Of a DNA stretch of 61,295 nt, positions 8,402-18,613 are shown in pieces. A program made the position numbers and the translations under genes. The stretch is from Legionellales bacterium (GTDB lineage: Bacteria; Pseudomonadota; Gammaproteobacteria; Comchoanobacterales; Comchoanobacteraceae): assembly GCA_002722995.1 (NCBI GenBank), contig PBNF01000022.1:1-61295 (forward strand), read 5' to 3'. Every line of letters begins with the position of its first letter. The stretch's first letter is position 1. The notes under the pieces were generated by a model. That model made no database searches and was not told the DNA's origin. It was given only the letters and a program-made list of their open reading frames with translations.

Positions 8402-10879
8402 ATGTTGATCATGCATACATTAGTAGAAGCAAATACAAGGGCAATAAATGTAACCCTTTGTCAATACTTAGAGTTTGAAGCACTGCTACATCATCATCAA
8501 GACAAGGTTCCCGAACATTGTTTAGTATTCCCTCAATTAAATTTGAACTTTCATAGCGCTGAAATGAGTGAATCACGTAACGCTGAAATGTGTAAATTAA
8601 ATTTAAAAAGTTATCAACACATTCTAACTCAAATGCATCAATTGATAGATTCCAATCAAGCGCTTGAAGGGTTTCGTTTCGAAGGAGGTGATGAGACAAG
8701 TTCAACAGTATTGTACTTATTTAAAGTCGCTGGTCTGATCAATAATAAAAATGTATATACAGTTGAACCTTCATTATTACAAGGTCAGCACGGGATTATT
8801 TATTTAGATGGCTACTGTTACCATTTTAGACTAACAACCCCAACTGAATTATCTAATTGGACATATTTAATTGAATGTATTCAAAATCACAAGCTAATTG
8901 AAGCATCTCAACTCGATTTTAAGAATGAAAAAAATATTGAGATTGCTCGAGAATTGCTGCTTAATTGGAATGAGAAAAATGTTACAAATCGACAGAATCT
9001 AGAACAAGTTTCTTTTGAATACGCTCAAATAAATAATAGAGAAATTCTTGAAGAAACAACACAGTTTAAAGATCAAGAATCTGATTTTAAACAATTTTTA
9101 ACATTCACACTGTCAGATTATGAGGGTACAGAGGGCTCATTGGACCAATTAGATCATACGCTTCTACTTAGGAAATATGACGATTTAAATCAAGAAATAC
9201 GAGCGAGTCTAGCAGGCATGGATCGCTTGCAAGATCTCAAAGAAACCTTTATGACGATGATTCTCAGGAAACATAAACCTGAAATTGCAGAAAAATTATG
9301 TGCTCGTATGTCAGCACACCCTTTTGGTGATTCAGCTAACATTGTAAACGATTTAACCGATTATGCTAACGAGCAGTTGGTGTCTATTATTCAAGAAGAC
9401 ATGATCACAAGCACGGCCATGACAGCATTTATTAATGCTAAAATTTTTCATAAAACCGTACACTCTCAACCCACCCCTAAACTCAATAAATTTCTCCAAG
9501 GTGTTGCTTCAAGAGAAGCAGGAGACCCAGACCCTGTCATATTGATTCCAATATTATCAAGAGATCATTATACGGGCTTTAAAGTGAACTTACGAACACA
9601 CGCCATTCAATACTTTGATTCATTACCAAAAAGCTCATATTCTCAAGCTCTGGAGAAGGCTCCAGGTAACACACCTGATGAGTGGATATTACCTTTAGCA
9701 CACGCATTACTCTTCGGTGACTCGTCTGACACAGAAGCTCATGCGCTTACAGTTACAAATGAAAGCCGTCATGTAAGATGGAGCAATACGTGTGCAGATC
9801 GTTTATTAAATTGGCTTTTAGGGGAGGACGCGCCAGACAGTGAGATTGATCAAATGATTGAACGTTTAGAGCGTATCCCTGCAAGAAAAAAGATACCCCG
9901 CGCTGGATTCGAGGACACATTTAACTGGAGTCTATATGCCAGTTTCTTCATATCCAAATTAAGCGATGAAAATAATGAGCAACAGCGATTCAAGGCTCAA
10001 TTAGAAGCAGCTGAGGGTCAATTAACTCAAGCTAAAACAGATGCAAATGAAGTGCAAATTGAAGCATCAGCCACACAGATAAAAGACATACTTGTTTCAT
10101 ATTTTAAATATGTTAGAAGTCACCCTGAACTCTTTCAATTACAACACAGAACTTTTAAACAGCCCAAAGGATCAATTCAAGACAGTCAACATTCAGAAGG
10201 TCAACTTCTAAAAAATAAAGGCCTACCTCAAAACAGTACAACTCCAAAAGAGCCCAATCAACAAGCTCAAGCCATAGATAAATTTCAGCGCTTGGAATTA
10301 AGCCCCATAAATAGTCCCATAGATCATGAAAATTCAAAGGGATTCATAGGATTATTGATCATAGGGCTCATCTACTCAAGCTCGGGTATTGCATCATTGA
10401 TGCAAGATAGTACATCTTTAACTGCACTCCATGGCGTCATGAATACAGGGTTCAGCTTTCTGGCAATAGGAGCTTTAATATTATTGAGCTTATTGGCAGA
10501 TCATATCGCTTGCTATTCAATGGCGAATCAATCTAACCGAGTCTCAATGAAATGGGTTATGTTATTCTCTTCCCTGATGACATGTGCTTCGGTGGCCTTA
10601 ATGTCCACCGGAGTTCAAGCGCACCTCATTTCAATTTCATGGATGAGTTCAGGCAGCCTCCCTATTGCATTAATAACCTTGGCTGGTTATCTATTTTTAT
10701 GTGGGTGTGTGGTATCAATGCTGATACGTGATGATTCATCAAAGTTAAACCCTTCGAGTGATACATCTACTTATGAAACATCTATGAATCTCGGAGTAAA
10801 ACCAACAAGTAGCCCTACAGCAACAAATGCAGTAGTAAATCAACTTCACGCAACTCAGTCGCCATTGATCAAATCATGA
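8402..10879 (+). CDS. Large effector-like protein with possible clan CE (Ulp1-like) protease motif
   Basis: The product is 825 aa from ATG 8402 (GTG 8399 or ATG 8411 also possible; no clear ribosome binding site). I recognise no full-length family. Residues about 380-475 read ILIPILSRDHYTGFK, then YFDSLP, then SNTCADRLLNWLLG. His389 and Asp406 are 17 residues apart, as in Ulp1/C48 peptidases, and Cys464 follows 58 residues later. The usual oxyanion Gln six residues before the Cys is not seen. A charged region likely to be coiled coil lies near 525-560. About four hydrophobic segments (647-667, 682-701, 718-740, 752-775) place the C-terminus in a membrane. Inference: a membrane-anchored deubiquitinase/deSUMOylase-like host-interaction protein. 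Confidence 0.6.
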   Translation: MLIMHTLVEANTRAINVTLCQYLEFEALLHHHQDKVPEHCLVFPQLNLNFHSAEMSESRNAEMCKLNLKSYQHILTQMHQLIDSNQALEGFRFEGGDETSSTVLYLFKVAGLINNKNVYTVEPSLLQGQHGIIYLDGYCYHFRLTTPTELSNWTYLIECIQNHKLIEASQLDFKNEKNIEIARELLLNWNEKNVTNRQNLEQVSFEYAQINNREILEETTQFKDQESDFKQFLTFTLSDYEGTEGSLDQLDHTLLLRKYDDLNQEIRASLAGMDRLQDLKETFMTMILRKHKPEIAEKLCARMSAHPFGDSANIVNDLTDYANEQLVSIIQEDMITSTAMTAFINAKIFHKTVHSQPTPKLNKFLQGVASREAGDPDPVILIPILSRDHYTGFKVNLRTHAIQYFDSLPKSSYSQALEKAPGNTPDEWILPLAHALLFGDSSDTEAHALTVTNESRHVRWSNTCADRLLNWLLGEDAPDSEIDQMIERLERIPARKKIPRAGFEDTFNWSLYASFFISKLSDENNEQQRFKAQLEAAEGQLTQAKTDANEVQIEASATQIKDILVSYFKYVRSHPELFQLQHRTFKQPKGSIQDSQHSEGQLLKNKGLPQNSTTPKEPNQQAQAIDKFQRLELSPINSPIDHENSKGFIGLLIIGLIYSSSGIASLMQDSTSLTALHGVMNTGFSFLAIGALILLSLLADHIACYSMANQSNRVSMKWVMLFSSLMTCASVALMSTGVQAHLISISWMSSGSLPIALITLAGYLFLCGCVVSMLIRDDSSKLNPSSDTSTYETSMNLGVKPTSSPTATNAVVNQLHATQSPLIKS

Positions 10880-11103
10880 GAGGTCAAGCCTTCCAACATC
10901 ATGATATGCTCATGGCCTAGTGCTTATATTTTAAGCTTAGAGATTAGAGACCCTATCAACCCTCTGAAACAATCAAATCACAGGCCACCACATCTTAAAT
11001 GAATGATAGGCTCAGCCCGCTTAGTGATCTAAACACCTACATCTTGATTCTAGCATTCACTCATTGAATAATAGATCAAAGATTTAACCCATGGGGGTCA
11101 TCC

Positions 11104-11802
11104 ATGAACCCAGCAACTCAATCAAAATCAGGCCTCACTTGGGCTCAAGCCCTGGCTGCTGAAAAACAAGCCCCTTATTTTAAAGCACTCTTAAACCAAA
11201 TCAATCAAGAACGTGCTCAAGGCATGACCATCTACCCGCCGGCTTCACACCATTTTGAAGCACTCAACCAAACCCCATTAGCCACTATTCGTGCTGTCAT
11301 TTTAGGTCAAGATCCTTATCATGGCCCTAATCAGGCTCATGGTCTAGCATTTTCAGTCTCCAATGACATCCCGATACCACCTTCATTGAAGAATATTTTC
11401 CTAGCATTAAAGCATGATCTGGGGATCACCCCACCCTCACAAGGCAACCTTACACCCTGGGCTCAACAAGGGGTCTTACTCCTTAATACTGTCCTCAGTG
11501 TCCGTGCAGGCCAAGCGCATTCTCATGCAAAAATCGGCTGGACTGATTTTACAGACCGTATCATTCAAATCATCAGTGACACTCAACCTCATGTTGTATT
11601 TTTACTCTGGGGCGCACAGGCTCAACGAAAAAAAGAACATATTAATGAACGACACACTTGTTTGACTGCACCACACCCCTCACCATTGTCAGCTCATCGA
11701 GGATTTTTAACCTGTCGACACTTTTCAAAAACAAATCAAGCACTCATTGCACATAACCAATCGCCGATTAATTGGACTTTGTCATCAACATTATCCGCTT
11801 AA
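11104..11802 (+). CDS. ung: Uracil-DNA glycosylase
   Basis: Family 1 UDG, removes uracil from DNA by cleaving the glycosidic bond and starts base excision repair. The 232-aa product has the catalytic water-activating motif VILGQDPYHGPNQAHGLAFSV and the Leu-loop motif HPSPLSAHRGF. Length is normal. The ATG follows a GGGGG-containing ribosome binding site. It converges on dnaE with only one base between the two stop codons. Confidence 0.97.
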   Translation: MNPATQSKSGLTWAQALAAEKQAPYFKALLNQINQERAQGMTIYPPASHHFEALNQTPLATIRAVILGQDPYHGPNQAHGLAFSVSNDIPIPPSLKNIFLALKHDLGITPPSQGNLTPWAQQGVLLLNTVLSVRAGQAHSHAKIGWTDFTDRIIQIISDTQPHVVFLLWGAQAQRKKEHINERHTCLTAPHPSPLSAHRGFLTCRHFSKTNQALIAHNQSPINWTLSSTLSA

Positions 11803-11803
11803 A

Positions 11804-14800
11804 TTATGCGTCTGTAATTTTGATTGGATGTGGACTGAGGACAATAGCGGTATCTAACACCCCTTCAATATCCATCAATTGCTCTAAAAGCGCATCACTC
11901 ACTGTAACCTGCCAAGCTTGACCTGCATCAACCTGAGCAGATGCTTGAGGTTGATGATAAAGAAAGACCACACGAGTCGGTCCCATCTCCGCTACTTTAA
12001 AAGCAGATTTCAAACGATTCAAGGTTTCTGTGGTGATATGCGATTGATCTAATGTAATTTTTAGTTGCTGCACATGCGATTCCAGATAAGTCGACCATGG
12101 CGTCACCCAATCAGCCTGCATACGTAAGCCTTGACCTAAAGCATCCTGACTGACCACTCCTTTAACCATCACACATTGATCGACCACCATATGCGCTCTA
12201 AAATGATGAAATGCATCACGAAATAAAGCGACATCTAAAGAGCCCGTTTCATCTTCAATCGTTGCAAACCCCATGGATTGACCACGACGCCCTTGCATCA
12301 CTCTCAACCCTGTCACTAAGCCGATCACATACTGCTCTTGCGTTTTAACCGCATCAATCGGGATCACTCCAACAGAACTGACTGCAGTACGCAAACTGCT
12401 GATAGGATGCCCTGTCAAATACAAACCCAAAGCGATTTTTTCTTCTTTTAACTGATGCCATTCACGCCAAGGTTTAACTTGGACATAGTTAAAACCTTGT
12501 ATGGAAGCCTCCCCAACAGGCGATATCACATCAAACAATGAGGTTTGGCCTTGAGCCGCATCTCGTTTAAATTGGTCTGCTTGAGCTAAAGCCATATCAA
12601 TTGAAGCAAAGGCTGAAGCACGGTGCGGGATGATTGAGTCCAAAGCCCCTGAACGCACCAAACATTCTAATGTTTTACGATTCACTTTAACTTCATTCAA
12701 TCGGTGAATCAAATCAGATAAGTCTTGATACGGCCTGTCTTTTCGCATCTTTACAATATCTTCAGATACCTGTTGGCCTAACCCTTTAATCGCACCTAAT
12801 CCATAAATTAAAACGCCCTTTCTTTCAACTGAAAAACGGTATTGGCTGGCATTAACATTGGGCGGCAATACTTTAATGCCTAATGATTGAGTGGCCTGTA
12901 CTAAGCGCAATACTTTATCAGTATGGTCCATATCTGCAGATAAAGCGCACGCCATAAACTCTGAAGGATAGTGAGCTTTTAGAAATAAAGTTTGATACGA
13001 CAATAAAGCATAGGCCACTGAGTGTGATTTATTAAAACCATACCCTGCAAACTTTTCAATTAAATCAAATAATTGCGTAGCCAATGTTGCTTCGTGACCT
13101 CGAGATACTGCGCCTTCTACAAAAATAGCACGTTGCTTTGCCATGGCTTCAATTTTCTTTTTACCCATGGCTCGACGCAATAAATCAGCGCCTCCCAGAG
13201 TATATCCCGAAAAAACCTGAGCAATTTGCATGACTTGCTCTTGGTATAAAATCACGCCATAAGTGGGTTTTAGAATATCGACTAAGCAAGGATCAGGATA
13301 AGTCACCGCTTTACGTCCATGCTTACGATCAATATAATCGTCGACCATTCCAGCCTGCAAAGGTCCTGGACGAAATAAAGCCACTAACGCCACAATTTCT
13401 TCAAATGAATCCGGTTGTAATCGAATGATCAAATCTTTCATTCCACGTGATTCTAACTGAAATACAGCCGTTGTTTGCCCTGACTGCAATAACTTAAAAG
13501 CGGTTTCATCATCTAATCGAATCGTGTTGATATCAAAATTCTCGACTTCAGGGTGATTGGATCGAATCATTTGAACAGTCCAATCGATGATTGTTAATGT
13601 TTTTAGTCCTAAAAAGTCAAATTTCACCAAGCCAATGCTTTCAATATCATCTTTGTCAAATTGAGAAACTAAACTACTTTCAGGTGTTTCACAGTAAATA
13701 GGCGTAAAGGTTTGTAAAGGACGTGGAGCAATCACCACACCCCCTGCATGCTTACCCACTCCACGAATCACACCTTCTAATTTTAAAGCTAAATCAATTA
13801 ATTCAGCCACTTCACTTGAGGATTGATAACGCTCTAACAATAAAGGTTCTTGTTCCATTGCACGCGATAAAGTCATACCCAAATCCATTGGGACTAATTT
13901 TGCCAATTGATCAACAAACCCATAAGGATGACTTAATACTCGCCCAACATCTCGGACCACTGCTCGCGCAGCCATGGTCCCAAAGGTAATAATTTGAGAT
14001 ACATTATCACGACCATAGCGCTCAGACACATACTCAATCACACGATTTCGACCCTCCATACAAAAGTCAATATCAAAGTCAGGCATTGAGACCCGTTCTG
14101 GATTAAGAAACCGTTCAAATAGTAAATCATAGGCTAAAGGGTCAATGTCAGTAATGTTCAACACATAGGCCACTAAAGAACCTGCTCCAGAACCTCGACC
14201 CGGCCCAACAGGAATACCTGAAGATTTAGCCCATGCAATGAAATCTGAGACAATTAAAAAATAACCACAAAATCCCATCTTAATGATGGTGTCACATTCA
14301 ATGTCTAAACGTTCAAAATAAGTACTGTCTGAAAGATGATCATCCCTATGCGTTAAAGCCTTCAATCGCTGAGTGAGACCTGAATGAGCTGTTTGTCTGA
14401 AATGTGCCTCTAAAGATAAACCTGACTCAATAGGGAAATCAGGTAAGAAATGTTCGGAAAACTCAAACCATACATTACAACATTGCGCCAATCGCTCTGT
14501 ATTTTCTATCACATCTGGCCACTGTTCAAAACATGAACGCATGGCCTCAGGTGATTTAAAATATTGCTCACGGGTGAAGTTTTTAGGTCGACTTGCATCC
14601 GCCAACACACGTCCTTGCTCAATACAGATACGTGCCTCATGCGCTTCAAAATCTTCCTCTTTGAGAAAACACACATCATTTAATGCCACCACCGGAATGG
14701 TTTCTGTTGCCGCCAAAGCCACCAGCTCTTCATTCTCATGATGCTCTGTTTCAAAGCCTAATGCACAGACTCCCATCAATAACCGATCAGGAAAATACCG

Positions 14801-15271
14801 CTTCATTTGATTGATTTTAAGCTTTAATGTGTTAGTTGATTGCTGAATGACCTGTGTTCTTAATTGGCAGCCTTGACCGCCTACACAGGCAAATAAGCCC
14901 TCTGCCAATTCAGGTGTAAGCGATGATTCGGGCAGAACCCACTGGTTATTTTGATTGGCTCCAAGCAAATAAGCTTTTGAAATTAAGATTGATATATTTT
15001 GGTACCCTTGATTATTTTGGCACCATATGATGGTGCGACTTGGCTGAAGATCACCCTCCCATTGAATCCAAAGTTCACATCCAAAAATAGGTTTAATGCC
15101 TTGTGCACGTGCCGCATTAAAAAATTTAATCGCTGCAAACATATTCACATGATCAGTTAACGCAACAGCTGTCATGCCCAATGCTTTGGTGCGCTCAATC
15201 AATTGATTCAGTCTCACAATGCCTTTGACCACAGAATATTCACTGTGAACACATAAATGGACAAAAGACAT
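11804..15271 (-). CDS. dnaE: DNA polymerase III subunit alpha
   Basis: Catalytic subunit of the replicative polymerase. The 1155-aa product has an N-terminal PHP domain (FVHLCVHSEYSVVKG), the C-family polymerase core with MPDFDIDFCMEGR carrying two catalytic Asp and VKFDFLGLKTLT with the third, a helix-hairpin-helix region, and a C-terminal OB fold. I chose ATG 15271 because homologues start at MSFVHL; a TTG at 15289 is in frame. No intein. It is the last gene of the lpxD-fabZ-lpxA-glyS-rnhB-dnaE run, as in the E. coli lpx-rnhB-dnaE order. Confidence 0.96.
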   Translation of the reverse strand: MSFVHLCVHSEYSVVKGIVRLNQLIERTKALGMTAVALTDHVNMFAAIKFFNAARAQGIKPIFGCELWIQWEGDLQPSRTIIWCQNNQGYQNISILISKAYLLGANQNNQWVLPESSLTPELAEGLFACVGGQGCQLRTQVIQQSTNTLKLKINQMKRYFPDRLLMGVCALGFETEHHENEELVALAATETIPVVALNDVCFLKEEDFEAHEARICIEQGRVLADASRPKNFTREQYFKSPEAMRSCFEQWPDVIENTERLAQCCNVWFEFSEHFLPDFPIESGLSLEAHFRQTAHSGLTQRLKALTHRDDHLSDSTYFERLDIECDTIIKMGFCGYFLIVSDFIAWAKSSGIPVGPGRGSGAGSLVAYVLNITDIDPLAYDLLFERFLNPERVSMPDFDIDFCMEGRNRVIEYVSERYGRDNVSQIITFGTMAARAVVRDVGRVLSHPYGFVDQLAKLVPMDLGMTLSRAMEQEPLLLERYQSSSEVAELIDLALKLEGVIRGVGKHAGGVVIAPRPLQTFTPIYCETPESSLVSQFDKDDIESIGLVKFDFLGLKTLTIIDWTVQMIRSNHPEVENFDINTIRLDDETAFKLLQSGQTTAVFQLESRGMKDLIIRLQPDSFEEIVALVALFRPGPLQAGMVDDYIDRKHGRKAVTYPDPCLVDILKPTYGVILYQEQVMQIAQVFSGYTLGGADLLRRAMGKKKIEAMAKQRAIFVEGAVSRGHEATLATQLFDLIEKFAGYGFNKSHSVAYALLSYQTLFLKAHYPSEFMACALSADMDHTDKVLRLVQATQSLGIKVLPPNVNASQYRFSVERKGVLIYGLGAIKGLGQQVSEDIVKMRKDRPYQDLSDLIHRLNEVKVNRKTLECLVRSGALDSIIPHRASAFASIDMALAQADQFKRDAAQGQTSLFDVISPVGEASIQGFNYVQVKPWREWHQLKEEKIALGLYLTGHPISSLRTAVSSVGVIPIDAVKTQEQYVIGLVTGLRVMQGRRGQSMGFATIEDETGSLDVALFRDAFHHFRAHMVVDQCVMVKGVVSQDALGQGLRMQADWVTPWSTYLESHVQQLKITLDQSHITTETLNRLKSAFKVAEMGPTRVVFLYHQPQASAQVDAGQAWQVTVSDALLEQLMDIEGVLDTAIVLSPHPIKITDA

Positions 15272-15306
15272 ATACGTCAACTTATTCAATCAAGAGAACT
15301 TGAAGT

Positions 15307-15882
15307 TTAACCTGTTCGACTGTTCTCAAGCAAGCGTTGAATCGGAGCAAAACTTTTACGATGATGCACAGTCACACCTTCCGTTGCTAATGCAGCAAGA
15401 TGTGCAGCAGTACCATACCCCTTATGTCGCTCAAAACCATATGCTGGAAAAGCTTGAGATAATTCAGTCATATAACGATCTCTAAAAACTTTAGCGATGA
15501 CAGAGGCTGCAGCAATCACCGTATATTGATCATCTCCTCCAACGTAGGCTGTACAGGGGTAAGGCACGTCAATGGTATCTCGACCATCTACCCAAACTTC
15601 ATCAGGTTTAAGCGATAATTGCATCACCGCACGAACCATGGCTGATTGTGTTGCCCTTAAAATATTAATACGATCAATCTCTTCAACACTCGCCATTCCG
15701 ATAGACCAGGCCAATGCTGTTTGGGTGAGTACGTCATACGCATGTTCACGTGCTCGAGACGTCATTTTTTTTGAATCTCGCAACCCTTCAAGCTTAAATG
15801 CATCAGGCAAAATAACGGCAGCGGTCACGACAGGGCCTGCAAGTGGACCTCGCCCCACCTCGTCAACACCACAAATGAACAT
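15307..15882 (-). CDS. rnhB: Ribonuclease HII
   Basis: Cleaves the RNA strand of RNA-DNA hybrids and single ribonucleotides in DNA. The 191-aa product has GVDEVGRGPLAGPVV (acidic pair), RDSKK, VWVDGRD and the ASVIAKVFRD segment of the family. ATG 15882 is preferred: AAGGGG lies 11 bases upstream, whereas the in-frame GTG at 15894 abuts that site. It sits between the GlyRS gene and dnaE, which matches the usual rnhB-dnaE linkage. Confidence 0.95.
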   Translation of the reverse strand: MFICGVDEVGRGPLAGPVVTAAVILPDAFKLEGLRDSKKMTSRAREHAYDVLTQTALAWSIGMASVEEIDRINILRATQSAMVRAVMQLSLKPDEVWVDGRDTIDVPYPCTAYVGGDDQYTVIAAASVIAKVFRDRYMTELSQAFPAYGFERHKGYGTAAHLAALATEGVTVHHRKSFAPIQRLLENSRTG

Positions 15883-15924
15883 CCTGACACTCACCCCTTA
15901 TTCAGCTGCTTGATGTTTGAAGCA

Positions 15925-17310
15925 TCAGTCAATCCCTAAATAATGATCGCGTACATAAGTGATTAAATCATCAATCGATTGACGCGACTGCTCCATTGTG
16001 TCTCGCTGACGTACTGTCACTGTATCTTTTAAGTTAGGCGCGTCTTCACCTAAGCTTTCAAAGTCAACCGTCACACACAAGGGCGTCCCAATCTCATCAT
16101 GTTTTCGATAGGCTTTTCCAATATTGCCAGTAGACTCATAGACAATTCGCCCAATGCCTAAACGGCGTAATCGTTCAACAATGGTCCGAGCTAAAGCCAC
16201 AATGGCTTCATTATTTTTAGCTAAGGGAATGACAGATACTTTAATAGGCGCTAAATGCGGTTTTAATTTTAACACCACACGTGTTTTTCCGTCAGATAAA
16301 GTTTCTTCATGATAAGCCGCCGTCAAAACAGCTAAAACGCCTCGATCTAACCCCGCAGAAGGTTCAATGACATACGGAATAAACCGCTGACCTGTTTCAG
16401 GATCATAAATGCCGAGCTTTGTTGTTGAATCAGTATTCTCAGTGACACTCGCTTTAATATCATACGATGATTGTGCCTGAGTATGAGCACCTAAATCATA
16501 ATCAGTTCGATTGGCAATGCCTTCAAGCTCTTCTAATCCATGCGGAAATTCATACATTAAATCTACGGTAGCCTTTGCATAATGCGCAAGCTCTTCTTCA
16601 GGCTGAGGAATCTTTTTTAAACAGTTTGGATCAAGCCCCTGATCTAACCACCAAGTATAACGTTGCTCAATCCATGCGGCCATATGTGCATCATCCTCAC
16701 CTGGCTTGACGAAATACTCCAGCTCCATTTGCTCAAATTCTCGAACCCTAAAAATAAAATGTCGCGGTGTCACTTCATTGCGAAAGGCTTTACCTATCTG
16801 AGCAATACCAAAAGGCAAATGATGCGGCATTGAATCGAGGACATGTTTAAAGTTAATAAAAATTGATTGCGCAGTTTCAGGTCTCAAGTACGCGATAGAC
16901 TCAGAATGTTCCATCGGCCCCACATGTGTTTTAAACATTAAATTGAAAGGTCGAGGATCCGTTAGATCATTCGAGCCACACCGTTCACACACCCCTGAAG
17001 CAAGATGATCTGAACGAAAACGTGATTGACATTGACGACAATCCACCATCGGATCTGAAAATGTATCGACATGCCCTGAGTGTTGGTACACCTGAGGATG
17101 ACCTAAAATTGAAGCATCTAACCCTTCAACGTCATCCCTCAAATACACATTGGCTTTCCACCAAGCGGCTTTTAAATGTTGTTTTAATTCAACCCCTAAA
17201 GGGCCATAGTCATACGTCCCTTGTAACCCTCCATAAAGATCAGAGCCTTGGAAAATAAATCCTCGACGCTTACACAACGCCACCAATTGATCCATAGAGG
17301 TTGCAGCCAT
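15925..17310 (-). CDS. glyS: Glycyl-tRNA synthetase, single-chain dimeric type
   Basis: Charges tRNA-Gly with glycine. The 461-aa product is the alpha2 class IIa enzyme (GRS1/GlyQS type, as in Firmicutes and Thermus), not the heterotetrameric GlyQ plus GlyS usual in gammaproteobacteria. Visible marks are [22 protein letters not shown] at the N-terminus, a zinc-binding CxxC...CxxC pattern (CRQCQSRF and CERCGS), [38 protein letters not shown], and the C-terminal anticodon-binding domain. AGGTG precedes the ATG. It occupies the lpxB position in the lpxA-lpxB-rnhB order, which suggests gene replacement or transfer. No glyQ is in the window. Confidence 0.95.
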   Translation of the reverse strand: MAATSMDQLVALCKRRGFIFQGSDLYGGLQGTYDYGPLGVELKQHLKAAWWKANVYLRDDVEGLDASILGHPQVYQHSGHVDTFSDPMVDCRQCQSRFRSDHLASGVCERCGSNDLTDPRPFNLMFKTHVGPMEHSESIAYLRPETAQSIFINFKHVLDSMPHHLPFGIAQIGKAFRNEVTPRHFIFRVREFEQMELEYFVKPGEDDAHMAAWIEQRYTWWLDQGLDPNCLKKIPQPEEELAHYAKATVDLMYEFPHGLEELEGIANRTDYDLGAHTQAQSSYDIKASVTENTDSTTKLGIYDPETGQRFIPYVIEPSAGLDRGVLAVLTAAYHEETLSDGKTRVVLKLKPHLAPIKVSVIPLAKNNEAIVALARTIVERLRRLGIGRIVYESTGNIGKAYRKHDEIGTPLCVTVDFESLGEDAPNLKDTVTVRQRDTMEQSRQSIDDLITYVRDHYLGID

Positions 17311-17402
17311 GATTCATTCACCTATTCATTCATATTAACACGGGTTTGTTTCGCCAAGCTTAAACAAAATCTAAATAGGCTTCAAGCTCCGCTTTCAAAC
17401 CA

Positions 17403-18176
17403 TTAACGGACAATCCCTCGCTCAGATGAGGCCAACATGTCGAGCATCGGGATTAAATACGGATGTTCCTGAACCTGTTCCTTTAACCATTCACACGCCA
17501 TTTTCGCCGAAAGATTACGACGAAATACTGTACGGTAAGCTTCAGAAATCATGAGGAGCTGATCATCTGAAAATCCATTGCGTTTCAACCCCACTCGATT
17601 GATCCCCAATACTGTGGGCGGAATCCGTCTTAAGCAAATATAAGGCATGACATCTCTTGAAATACCTGCCGACTCTGTTAAAAAGCTATAGGCTCCAATT
17701 CGACAAAATTGACGCACTGCAGTAAACGCCCCTAACACTGCACCATCACCAACATGCACGTGGCCCCCTAATGTTGTATGATTGACCAAGACAGTGTGAT
17801 CACCCACAACACAATCATGTGCGATATGAACATAAGCCATGAATAAGTTATCATCTCCAATGCGAGTCACACTTTGATCTGCATGTGATCCTCGATTCAA
17901 TGTACAATACTCATGGATTACATTTCGATCACCTATTTCTAAGGTAGTACCTGTTTCCTCACTACCTCCACGACTTTGAGAGGCGCCTCCAATAGATGAA
18001 AATGGATGTAATATGTTATCAGCACCCAGACGTGTCCCTTCTCCAATCACACAGTGTGATCCAATTTGAGTCCTTGGTCCCACGGTGACACCCGAATGAA
18101 TGATGGCAAAAGCCCCCACAGAAACACCTTCACCTAAAACCACATCTGAAGCAATGCGTGCACTTGAGTCAATCAT
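17403..18176 (-). CDS. lpxA: UDP-N-acetylglucosamine acyltransferase
   Basis: First step of lipid A synthesis: transfers a 3-hydroxyacyl chain from ACP to UDP-GlcNAc. The 257-aa product has left-handed beta-helix hexapeptide repeats (IGSHCVIGEGTRLG, VHIAHDCVVGDH), the catalytic His within the IAHDC segment, and the C-terminal helical region. The ATG overlaps the fabZ stop (ATGA), so it is translationally coupled. Normal length. Confidence 0.96.
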   Translation of the reverse strand: MIDSSARIASDVVLGEGVSVGAFAIIHSGVTVGPRTQIGSHCVIGEGTRLGADNILHPFSSIGGASQSRGGSEETGTTLEIGDRNVIHEYCTLNRGSHADQSVTRIGDDNLFMAYVHIAHDCVVGDHTVLVNHTTLGGHVHVGDGAVLGAFTAVRQFCRIGAYSFLTESAGISRDVMPYICLRRIPPTVLGINRVGLKRNGFSDDQLLMISEAYRTVFRRNLSAKMACEWLKEQVQEHPYLIPMLDMLASSERGIVR

Positions 18177-18613
18177 CAGCGTTTCGCCAATAATAAACTT
18201 GCAGTACAGACAACACGATCAAGCACTTTAATTTCGCCTGAAAATGCAGCAATACCACGACGTACTTTATCAAGGGTTAAGTACAAATGGAGTTGATCTC
18301 CAGGGGTTACCATTTGCTTAAAACGTGCATGATCAACACCCGCTAAAACAAATAAAGCTTGTTCATCTGAAGGTTGAGTGTCAGAAGCTAACATTAAAAT
18401 ACCAGCAGCCTGTGCCATTGCTTCAATCATTAATACGCCAGGCATGACAGGTTTTTTAGGGAAATGTCCTGTAAAAAAAGGCTCATTGATGGTGACATTT
18501 TTAATGGCATGAATGCACTCATTCACCTCACAAGACATCACACGGTCAACCAATACAAATGGATAACGATGTGGAATTAAATCTAAAATTTCTTCTATTA
18601 ATATTTCACTCAC
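18176..18613 (-). CDS. fabZ: 3-hydroxyacyl-ACP dehydratase FabZ
   Basis: Dehydrates 3-hydroxyacyl-ACP in type II fatty acid synthesis. The 145-aa hot-dog-fold product has [14 protein letters not shown] with the active His, [23 protein letters not shown] with the active Glu, and the C-terminal strand. The chosen start is GTG 18613, with GGAG seven bases upstream. The longer frame to 18652 would add 13 residues that do not fit the family. It overlaps the end of lpxD. Confidence 0.95.
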   Translation of the reverse strand: MSEILIEEILDLIPHRYPFVLVDRVMSCEVNECIHAIKNVTINEPFFTGHFPKKPVMPGVLMIEAMAQAAGILMLASDTQPSDEQALFVLAGVDHARFKQMVTPGDQLHLYLTLDKVRRGIAAFSGEIKVLDRVVCTASLLLAKR

